From JAWXUU01 sp044426045 (GTDB lineage: Bacteria; Bacillota; Clostridia; Christensenellales; CAMQZB01): DNA of 64,000 nucleotides. Made by a program: the position numbers and the translations under genes. Shown in pieces: positions 52,982 through 59,531 of this stretch. The notes under the pieces are model-generated. The model was given only the letters and a program-made list of their open reading frames with translations. It was not told where the DNA came from and did no database searches. Location: NCBI GenBank assembly GCA_044426045.1, contig JAWXUX010000011.1:1-64000 (forward strand), written 5' to 3'. Position 1 is the stretch's first letter; every line of letters starts with the position of its first letter.

Positions 52982-53686
52982 TTAGTCACCGAGTGGAATT
53001 CTTATTGTGTCTTCTTTGGTGGCAGCATATTTTTTGGCAAAGTTCGCACTTTCTTCGGCGACCACCCTTTCCATGAGCTCCCATTCGCCTATTCTTGAGA
53101 TTGAAATTTCAAAGGCGGTGCGAGTTTCTTCGGTGGTTTCGGTTTTTTTCGTGTACTGACGCGATTGAATTCTTCCGATAACGGAAAGTTGACTGCCAAC
53201 TTCTAGGCTTTGGGCAAACCTTGCGTTTCTTCCCCACGCGATTGCGGGGATATAGTCGCTTTTGCCAAACGAGCGATTGACAGCAACCAAAATATCGGCA
53301 ATTTCCCTTGCAAAAGGGGTTGTTCTAAAAATTGTTGGCTTGCAGATATAGCCAGAAAGTGCAATCACGTTTGGGTTTTTTGAAAAGTCGTTTTCCAATA
53401 TATTTCTTGCAAAAACTGTTAAAACGAGTTTGGATTTGCCACTAGAAAGCTTGTTGTAGCTTCGAAATTGCCCGAAAATCGTGAGCACTTCGCCGATTTC
53501 CACATTGACTTCCGAAAGCAATCTTTCTGAAATGGTGACGGGCACGATATCGCACTGCCCCGACAGCCTTTCGACAGAAAAGTCCATTTCATAAAAACCT
53601 TCGCCATAAACTTCGTGTGAATAAATCGGCATTGATTTGATTTCACCACGAATGTACACTTGATTATTTTTCTCTTCGCAAAACAT
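52982..53686 (-). CDS. Single-stranded DNA-binding-like protein with two OB folds
   Basis: 234 residues. The second half is SSB-like: ALSGYICKPTIFRTTPFAREIADILVAVNRSFGKSDYIPAIAWGRNARFAQSLEVGSQLSVIGRIQSRQY, matching the SSB strand order (G-x-I...R-x-TP...F...V-x-R...W-G-x-A...L-x-x-G-x-x-x-x-x-GRI-x-S-R-x-Y). The first half (about 8-95) reads as another OB fold (VYIRGEIKSMPIYSHEVYGEGFYEMDFSVERL...LTIFGQFRSYN). There is no acidic SSB tail; the end is EDTIRIPLGD. A role in plasmid, repair or sporulation DNA handling is open. GAGGGG precedes the ATG. Confidence 0.75.
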   Translation of the reverse strand: MFCEEKNNQVYIRGEIKSMPIYSHEVYGEGFYEMDFSVERLSGQCDIVPVTISERLLSEVNVEIGEVLTIFGQFRSYNKLSSGKSKLVLTVFARNILENDFSKNPNVIALSGYICKPTIFRTTPFAREIADILVAVNRSFGKSDYIPAIAWGRNARFAQSLEVGSQLSVIGRIQSRQYTKKTETTEETRTAFEISISRIGEWELMERVVAEESANFAKKYAATKEDTIRIPLGD

Positions 53687-53702
53687 TTATTTACCCCTCT
53701 TT

Positions 53703-54434
53703 TCAAACAGTCGAGATTTGCTCGCCGTTTGAATTTATTTTGTAGTCCTCTTTGATTATAAGCTCCGAAACTGTCACAAATTCGTAACCTTCAGCTATGA
53801 GTTTCGGAATTGCATCTTTTATCCCTTCAACAACGTTGTCAGAATTGTTGTGCATGAGTATTATTGAGCCCGCAGAAACTTTTGTTGTTATCCTTTGTGA
53901 GATTTCCGACCCCGAAATGCCTTTCCAATCGAGGGTGTCGACATCCCATTGAATAACTTTTTGACCAATTTCGTCGCACGCAGTTATCATATCGTTTGTG
54001 TATTCGCCAAAAGGTGCACGAAAAACATTGATTTCTACCCCCGCGATGCTTTCGATTATTTCAGTTGAAGACTGAATTTCGCTGATTGTTTCAGCGGTTG
54101 TCATGCTTGCAAAATGCGGGTGGGTTGACGAATGATTGCCAACTTCACAGCCAGATTCCACAATCGCCCCCACCATATCGGGATATTTTTCCGCCCAAAA
54201 ACTTACCATAAAAAACGTCGCGTCGATATCATATTCTTCCAAAACTTCCAAAATTTCCAACGTTTTATCTGCTCCCCATGCACAATCGAATGTGAGCGCA
54301 ATTTGTTTTTCTTCCGTTTTCACGCGATAGATTGGAACGAGGCGCTTGCTGCTTGTGTAGCCCACCAAAACAGTGATTGAAAATATACAAACTGAAAATA
54401 TTGCAATCAATTTCATTGCTGTTTTACTTCTCAT
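53703..54434 (-). CDS. Polysaccharide deacetylase (PdaB/NodB-like)
   Basis: A 243-residue secreted or membrane-anchored deacetylase. An N-terminal hydrophobic segment (AMKLIAIFSVCIFSITVLVGYT) precedes the NodB domain: ALTFDCAWGADKT (catalytic Asp and metal Asp), GNHSSTHPHF (metal His pair), RAPFGEYTN, WDVDTLDWKG and ILMHNNSDN. The TFDCAWG form is typical of PdaB-type sporulation deacetylases that shape the spore cortex or wall. ATG 54434 follows AAAGGAG; the longer frame starts upstream of it. Confidence 0.9.
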   Translation of the reverse strand: MRSKTAMKLIAIFSVCIFSITVLVGYTSSKRLVPIYRVKTEEKQIALTFDCAWGADKTLEILEVLEEYDIDATFFMVSFWAEKYPDMVGAIVESGCEVGNHSSTHPHFASMTTAETISEIQSSTEIIESIAGVEINVFRAPFGEYTNDMITACDEIGQKVIQWDVDTLDWKGISGSEISQRITTKVSAGSIILMHNNSDNVVEGIKDAIPKLIAEGYEFVTVSELIIKEDYKINSNGEQISTV

Positions 54435-54604
54435 ATCATCTCCTTTATTATACCAAGTGCACATGTGTAAAAGCTATACACTAACCGCTCTATTAATGTC
54501 GAAGTTTCACTGTTTTTAGCAAAAAAACGGGTGTGAGAGTTTCGGTGCGGTTTTGAGTTTTGTTTATTATATGCGAGAGGGGGTGGGGAATATGTTTTTT
54601 TTAA

Positions 54605-54833
54605 GGTGAAAGGTGAAAGGTGAAAGGTGAAAGGTTTGGTAGGCACTCGCTTCGCTCGTGCATTCAATTTATATTTGGGCAGTAAAAAAGGAACGTTCCT
54701 ATTTGAATAGTTACGTCCCTACTATTGGTTACAAATATAATTGAAAAGCACGAAGCGAAGCTGAGTGCATTACCACACCTTTCACCTTTCACCTTTCACC
54801 TTTCACCTAATAAAAAATCTTCGATTTTTTATT
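54605..54833 (-). repeat. HFP7: heptamer-flanked palindromic element, type B
   Basis: Four GGTGAAA and four TTTCACC units around a type B core (one arm has GGTTTGG, a mismatch with TACCACACC). The right edge is a perfect hairpin AATAAAAAATC-TTC-GATTTTTTATT (54809-54833) whose second strand contains the stop of the permease gene (54829-54831). Confidence 0.9.
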
Positions 54834-56178
54834 TTGCTTTCTTATTCATAAAAATCATACCCACAACGCCGACTACTGCGAAAACTATCAAATAATAGAA
54901 GTTTGCCCAGCCGTGGCTTACTATTGAGGCTGTCATCATGACAAGTGAAGCCGCGCAGCCTGCGATTGGCATAACGAATCTTTTGAAGAATGGCAAATCT
55001 TTTTCCTTTTTCATCATCATGATGAAAATTGGGATATAAAGTGCATAGATTGTTACGATTGGAATTTCTGATGAGTCAAACGTGAACACTCCAAACCATG
55101 TTGATGTGAGGTTTGCGCCATAGAAATATAGTAGCCAAAAACCTGAAAGGAACAAGCCAAGAACACAAGAGTTTGTTGGCATGCCAGTTGTTTTATCGAT
55201 TGTTTTGAGCATATCTTGTTTTGGACCAAGGTCTCTTGCTGCAAGTGAATAAAGCGCACGAACGCCACCCAGCATCAAGCCGTTTTCTGTTCCCAAAACT
55301 GAAATCACAATAAACACCATCAAGATTGTTGCACCGCCAGAGCCAAGAAGGTTTGTGAACGCTTGTTTAACACCCTCTTCGCCAAGTGACATGAGGTCAG
55401 CGTTTCCGATTGAACCAGCTAGTCCAATATAATAGACAACATATGTCACCACAACGATGAGCGTTCCGCCAACTAGGGCTATTGGTAAGTTCTTTTTCGC
55501 GTCTTTGAGTTCGGCATTGATTGATGTTGCAATGATCCACCCTTCATAGGCAAAACATGTCGCACAAACTGCCGTGAAAAGACCTGTTGATGTTGAAACT
55601 GTTGGATCAACAACTGTTGTGAAGTTTTCAATCATCACGCCGTTTGAAAGACCCACGATTGTTCCCACAACCGCCATGATTGCAAGTGGAATCATTTTGA
55701 TTACCGTTGTTGAAACTTGGAATTTGCCCGCAAGTATTGGCGAAATTGTGTTCATCGTGAATGATGCCACCAAAACAAACATTGAAATTGTCATAACTTC
55801 AGCTGATGTGATGTCAAATCCAAGAAGCACGCCGATATATCTGCCCGATATCCATGCGAGAACTGAAACTAGTGATGGATAATAAATTATCGCCATGAAC
55901 CAACCAACAAAGTAGCCATATTTTTTGCCACACGCTTGTTCGGCATAGTCCACAAGTCCATTAACCTTTTCATATTTTGTTGCCATAACAGCAAAATTAT
56001 AAGCACAAATAACCATGATGATACCACCGATTATCCATGCCAAAATGCCAATCGGCAAGTTTCCGCCAGTTGCATTCAGTACTTTTTCTGCTTTGAAAAA
56101 TACACCACTTCCGATAACGATACCAACAACAAGTGCCATCGCCGTGAAGAGTCCATATTTTTTTGATAAGTTGTCCAT
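54829..56178 (-). CDS. APC-family amino acid permease
   Basis: 449 residues, about twelve membrane helices, of the amino acid-polyamine-organocation superfamily. The start LFTAMALVVGIVIGSGVFFKAEKVL holds the unwound helix 1 G-S/T-G motif (IGSGVFF); CATCFAYEGWIIATSINAELKDAKKNLPIAL corresponds to helix 6. This is like serine/threonine exchangers or LAT-type permeases, but substrate cannot be read. The last codons are inside the HFP7 hairpin. No neighbouring gene suggests its substrate. Confidence 0.9.
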   Translation of the reverse strand: MDNLSKKYGLFTAMALVVGIVIGSGVFFKAEKVLNATGGNLPIGILAWIIGGIIMVICAYNFAVMATKYEKVNGLVDYAEQACGKKYGYFVGWFMAIIYYPSLVSVLAWISGRYIGVLLGFDITSAEVMTISMFVLVASFTMNTISPILAGKFQVSTTVIKMIPLAIMAVVGTIVGLSNGVMIENFTTVVDPTVSTSTGLFTAVCATCFAYEGWIIATSINAELKDAKKNLPIALVGGTLIVVVTYVVYYIGLAGSIGNADLMSLGEEGVKQAFTNLLGSGGATILMVFIVISVLGTENGLMLGGVRALYSLAARDLGPKQDMLKTIDKTTGMPTNSCVLGLFLSGFWLLYFYGANLTSTWFGVFTFDSSEIPIVTIYALYIPIFIMMMKKEKDLPFFKRFVMPIAGCAASLVMMTASIVSHGWANFYYLIVFAVVGVVGMIFMNKKAK

Positions 56179-56338
56179 AATTTTATTTCTCCCCTTTTAT
56201 CATTATGCATTTTTGTATAACTTTATTCTCTTAGCTATACGTATAAATTATACACTCGTCTTATTTGTTTGTCAATTATTTAACAGAAAAAATTCACCAA
56301 TATATAGCACTAAATCAAACTTTATTTCACTTATTTTA

Positions 56339-56593
56339 TCATCGATTCCAAAATGCTCTTTTTTGGTAATTTTTGCAGTGTTTATGGCGGTGTTTGGTTT
56401 TTAAAATACGACAAATTTGCGTGTATCTAGCTTGATACACGCGTGTTTTTGGATAGCATTCGCACGCTGTTTTTTGTTGTTTTTTAGGGGGATGTTCTAG
56501 GATTATTTCACTTGAAACTTCAACATTTTCAACGCCGAAATAAAAATGAATTTCCTTTTCTTCCCTGTCGCAAATTGATGTGTAGAATTTCAT
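56339..56593 (-). CDS. Doubtful 84-residue frame
   Basis: An ATG frame in the 480-bp gap between the permease and HFP8. The first 38 residues look protein-like (MKFYTSICDREEKEIHFYF and so on), the rest does not, and no ribosome binding site is visible before the ATG. It overlaps a hairpin at 56419-56442. It may be a decayed gene end. Most of the gap, 56179-56664, holds nothing else I can support. Confidence 0.2.
   Translation of the reverse strand: MKFYTSICDREEKEIHFYFGVENVEVSSEIILEHPPKKQQKTACECYPKTRVYQARYTQICRILKTKHRHKHCKNYQKRAFWNR
56419..56442 (+). terminator. Hairpin in the gap upstream of the permease
   Basis: GCGTGTATC and GATACACGC form a 9-bp stem with loop TAGCTT, followed by GTGTTTTT on the plus strand. 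Confidence 0.45.
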
Positions 56594-56664
56594 GGGGGGG
56601 GTGATTTTTTTTGGTTTTGAGTTTGGGCATAGTTAGGCGGTTGGTTTGGGGGGATATTTTTTTA

Positions 56665-56954
56665 AGTGAAAGGTGAAAGGTGAAAGGTGAAAGGTGTGGT
56701 AGGCACTACGCTTCGCTCCGTGCACCCCATTATATTTGGCTAGTTTAATAGGAACGTTCCTATTGAATAGTTGCGTTCCTACAAGTGGTTGCAAATATAA
56801 TTGAAAAGCACAAGGCAAAGCCGAGTGCATTACCACAACTTTTCACTTTTCACTTTTCACTTTTCACTTTAAGCGTAGCGTTTCACTTTAAGCGTAGCGT
56901 TTCACTTTAAGCGTAGCGTTTCACCTTTTACCTTAAAATCGCTACGCGATTTTA
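56665..56954 (-). repeat. HFP8: palindromic element with unlike arms and a 19-bp tandem tail
   Basis: Type B core. The left array is GGTGAAA-type (first unit AGTGAAA), the right is four TTTTCAC units: here the arms differ. Beyond this lie three tandem 19-bp units of AAGCGTAGCGTTTCACTTT (56871-56927), each a mini-hairpin with a 3-nt loop. The edge is TAAAATCGC-TAC-GCGATTTTA (56934-56954), whose second strand contains the stop of the next gene (56952-56954). Confidence 0.88.
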
Positions 56955-57815
56955 TCTATCGTTTTTCTTTGCTTTCACGATATAGTTGCCGTTTTTTACG
57001 TTACCGAACATGTAGTATCCGATGTCGTTGGTTCTTGTTGTTGCGATACATCTTTCGATTTGTTTGCTTGTTGCGTTGATTTCGTAAAGACCAACATAAA
57101 CGCCTGTTTTGATTACGTTATCATATTTCACAAAGCCAGAGATTGTGCCTGTGTTTGTTTCGGGATCTTTGACGATGATGAGCGTTGAGTTGACGATATT
57201 GCCACCCGCGATAGTCACAAGGATTGTGTTTGAAGCCTTATAACCATCTTTTGTTGCAACGATGTTATACGCGCCGTCTTCGATTGCGTAAAAAACAAAC
57301 TCGCCGTCGTCGGCTGAAATTGTTGTTGCAATTGTTTCGTCAGTTTCTGGGTTTTTGAGATACACTTTTGCATTTTCCGCTGATGAAGTTTCATCGTTAT
57401 CGAAAAGTTCTTTGACAATACCTGCAACAGTGCCAAGTTCCATTGTGGTGTCATATTCAAGTGTCAAATCAACGCTTTGAAGTTCGTTTGGGTTCAAAAT
57501 GCATGTTTTTGGAATACTGATTGGGCATTTTTTCGATGTGCATGCGATTGAATACGTTCCGCTTGCAAGGTCTTCGAAAATATATTTACCAGAGGCATCT
57601 GTCAAAACGTGGAGATACGGTTTGCCGTTTTCGTCGAATAATTTGACCGTTGCACCTTCTGCTGGATTGCCGTCTTGGTCAGTAACCGTTCCTTCAATTC
57701 CTGAAGAGTCGTTTTCTGATTCCGCAAGCGACAGTGTCACTTCAAATTCTTCCTTATCTTGCAATGTGAATTCATCACTATACACCAATTTGTATTTATC
57801 TTTTATAATTGCCAT
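56952..57815 (-). CDS. Triple carboxypeptidase-regulatory-like (Ig-fold) protein
   Basis: 287 residues without signal peptide or membrane segment. After a short N-terminal strand region there are three repeats of a beta-sandwich of the carboxypeptidase regulatory type: about 38-115 (IEGTVTDQDGNPAEGATVKLFD), 128-210 (VAGIVKELFD, NAKVYLKNPETDE) and 220-287 (ISGFVKYDNVIKTGVYVGLYE). Such domains occur in surface proteins. It is part of a cluster with two coat-like proteins at 58038 and 58788, and the promoter resembles a late sporulation type, so I infer a spore coat or exosporium component. ATG after AAAGGAG. Confidence 0.75.
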   Translation of the reverse strand: MAIIKDKYKLVYSDEFTLQDKEEFEVTLSLAESENDSSGIEGTVTDQDGNPAEGATVKLFDENGKPYLHVLTDASGKYIFEDLASGTYSIACTSKKCPISIPKTCILNPNELQSVDLTLEYDTTMELGTVAGIVKELFDNDETSSAENAKVYLKNPETDETIATTISADDGEFVFYAIEDGAYNIVATKDGYKASNTILVTIAGGNIVNSTLIIVKDPETNTGTISGFVKYDNVIKTGVYVGLYEINATSKQIERCIATTRTNDIGYYMFGNVKNGNYIVKAKKNDR

Positions 57816-57868
57816 AATATGGTTCTCCTTTGCTTTCGCAATGTGTGTTTTTGGTTCTCACCATACCC

Positions 57869-57896
57869 CATTATATGAATTGTTATTTTGTTTGGT
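57869..57896 (-). promoter_or_regulatory. Possible SigK-type promoter
   Basis: Minus strand AC (57895-57896), 17-bp spacer, CATATAATG (57869-57877), close to the AC...CATAnnnTA pattern of late mother-cell promoters; no TTGACA-like box. It also contains TATAAT, so a sigma-A reading is not excluded. Confidence 0.35.
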
Positions 57897-57988
57897 GTGA
57901 AATTTTGCCTTTCTTAAAAGAATTTTTCCCAAAATTAAGGTTACTTTAAAGTTTGAGATTTATTCTTTTATTAAGCAAAACACTAGTC

Positions 57989-58016
57989 ACATTTTGAAGC
58001 CACCTCGCATAATATC
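57989..58016 (+). promoter_or_regulatory. Possible SigK-type promoter
   Basis: Plus strand AC (57989-57990), 17-bp spacer, CATAATATC (58008-58016), ahead of the 208-residue Cys-rich gene. Same spacing as the promoter at 57869 on the other strand. Confidence 0.3.
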
Positions 58017-58037
58017 AAGCAAAGCGGGAGGTTAAAA

Positions 58038-58664
58038 ATGGAAAAATTTTATACGGATATCATGGCGGGAATTGCCCTTGAAGAGGCGGGGATTGCACAC
58101 ATTTTGAATGCGGAAGGTGAAAAAATTCAGCTTGCCGTTGCAAATTGTAGCAATATTTGCGAGCTTTTGGAAGTCAATGCTTCGGTTGCTTGCACGATTG
58201 AGGAGATTATGTGGCTTGAATTTATTTCATACCACAAAATGAAAACTCTGCTGGGCTGTTGCAGTTGCCAAAATTGCAAGGAAGAAAAACCACCACGGAA
58301 AAAGCCTTGCTGTGACGAAAAAAAGAAATGTCCACCAAAAGCGCCCTGCAAAAAATGTGGCGGGGGTGAGACTGGGGATTGCTTGCCAATAAAAGAAAAG
58401 CCAAACTGCTCTTGTAGGGTAGAAATTTGCGGTCGCGTTTTTAAAGCGAACGGCGAAATTGCAACTTGCGGAGTTGTGACTGCTAACGGAAATGGCGTGG
58501 TTTCAACGGAAATTTGCTCGGATGGTAGGTATTTTTTGAAAAACCTGAACCCAACGACTAAACTTGTTGTCAATGCACATTCGAATTGCGGAAAAACTGG
58601 TTCTTTTCTTTTGAAAAAACCGTTTAAAAATTCTTATCAAATAGATATGTTTTTGGACGGTTAA
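58038..58664 (+). CDS. Cys-rich coat-like protein with helical N-terminus
   Basis: 208 residues with 19 cysteines. The N-terminal part (about 8-65) is helical and contains AHILNAEGEKIQ, shared with the protein at 58788. The middle (about 80-140) is rich in Cys, Lys and Pro (CCSCQNCKEEK, KKPCCDEKKKC, CKKCGGG). The C-terminal part (about 143-208, CRVEICGRVFKANGEIATCG, DGRYFLKNLNP) is one regulatory-type beta-sandwich like the three in the product at 56952. No signal peptide. Cysteine-rich, non-secreted proteins of this form are typical of spore coat/exosporium layers cross-linked by disulfides (inference). Good ribosome binding site GGGAGG. Confidence 0.75.
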   Translation: MEKFYTDIMAGIALEEAGIAHILNAEGEKIQLAVANCSNICELLEVNASVACTIEEIMWLEFISYHKMKTLLGCCSCQNCKEEKPPRKKPCCDEKKKCPPKAPCKKCGGGETGDCLPIKEKPNCSCRVEICGRVFKANGEIATCGVVTANGNGVVSTEICSDGRYFLKNLNPTTKLVVNAHSNCGKTGSFLLKKPFKNSYQIDMFLDG

Positions 58665-58710
58665 TTCACTTTATATGGTGATTTAAACTCTTACTTCTTT
58701 TTTATTAGCA

Positions 58711-58739
58711 AAAAACATCCCAAAAGTGGGATGTTTTTT
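58711..58739. terminator. Bidirectional terminator between convergent coat-like genes
   Basis: AAAAACATCCC and GGGATGTTTTTT form a stem with a short loop; T-runs exist in both directions, serving the genes at 58038 (+) and 58788 (-). Confidence 0.85.
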
Positions 58740-58787
58740 GTTTTTTTTATTTGTTTTTGCTTGATTTTGTTTGTTTTTGGCTTGCTT

Positions 58788-59153
58788 TTATAAAGCTTCT
58801 GCTGTTTTGCTGACTTCTGTTTCGTCTTTAACGATAACTTCTTCTTCCACAACTTCGACTTCTTCCTTAACTTCTTCGTCACATTTGCAAAGACAATCGG
58901 TGAACAATCCTAGTTTTGAAATCAAAATCTTTTCAAGTTCGGCAACAGTCCCAACCATGTCGGACACAGAATTGTTGAATTCGAGAAGCTGTTCGCTTGT
59001 CACCTCTTTATCCGCAACAACACGTTGAATTTTTTCGCCCTCCGCATTCAAAATATGTGCAAGAGCTGCTTGTTCAAGTGCAACTGATGCAATGATATCT
59101 GTTATGGCTTCGCAACGAGTTACCCCGCTTGTTTCAATTACTGGCATTCCCAT
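58788..59153 (-). CDS. Helical coat-like protein sharing the AHILNAEGEKIQ region
   Basis: 121 residues. The region about 15-75 (TDIIASVALEQAALAHILNAEGEKIQ) is homologous to residues 8-33 of the protein at 58038. A short Cys group (CLCKC, with one Cys before) is followed by a very acidic tail (EEVKEEVEVVEEEVIVKDETE). No signal peptide or membrane helix. I have seen this helical motif only as a general pattern in clostridial and bacillar spore-surface-type proteins; the exact family is not certain. A 20-bp tandem repeat (58751-58790) reaches its stop codon. ATG after AAAGGAG. Confidence 0.7.
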   Translation of the reverse strand: MGMPVIETSGVTRCEAITDIIASVALEQAALAHILNAEGEKIQRVVADKEVTSEQLLEFNNSVSDMVGTVAELEKILISKLGLFTDCLCKCDEEVKEEVEVVEEEVIVKDETEVSKTAEAL

Positions 59154-59182
59154 TTTTAGTTTCTCCTTTTTGGTTTATGCCT

Positions 59183-59211
59183 TATTATATGCAAAGGGGG
59201 GAGGGGGAGGT
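59183..59211 (-). promoter_or_regulatory. Possible SigK-type promoter with G-rich upstream run
   Basis: Minus strand CATATAATA (59183-59191) fits CATAnnnTA exactly, with AC 18 bp upstream (59210-59211). The spacer is nearly all C on this strand, i.e. G-runs on the plus strand (59196-59221). Confidence 0.4.
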
Positions 59212-59275
59212 GCTGGGGTGGGTGCAGATTTTTTTTGTTGAGAGGATTTAGAATATAATGTTATAGTTTTTTAAA

Positions 59276-59488
59276 GTGAAAAGTGAAAGGTGAAAGGTGA
59301 AAGGTGTGGTAATGCACTCGCTTTGCTCGTGCTTTCAATGTTTAAAAATATAAATAGTTGCAAACAACTTTTGTCGTTTGCAACTTATTTTAGTTTTGTA
59401 TTCAATTTTGGGTGCACGGAGCGTTAGCGTAGTGCCTACCACACCTTTCACCTTTCACCTTTCACCTTTCACCTTAGCGAAGCGTTTT
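59276..59488 (+). repeat. HFP9: heptamer-flanked palindromic element, short type A
   Basis: Four units on the left (GTGAAAA then three GTGAAAG), four TTTCACC on the right, type A core without the extra block and with a GTTGCAAAC hairpin. It ends in a TTAGCGAAGCGTTT mini-hairpin. Unlike the others it is separated from the next stop codon (59532) by a true terminator. Confidence 0.88.
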
Positions 59489-59495
59489 ACTCAAT

Positions 59496-59531
59496 AAAAA
59501 ACTCCCCATCTTGCGACAGGGAGTACTTTTT
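59496..59531 (-). terminator. Intrinsic terminator after the EF-G-like gene
   Basis: ACTCCC (59501-59506) and GGGAGT (59519-59524) with A/T runs either side; on the minus strand the stem is followed by T6. Confidence 0.75.
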
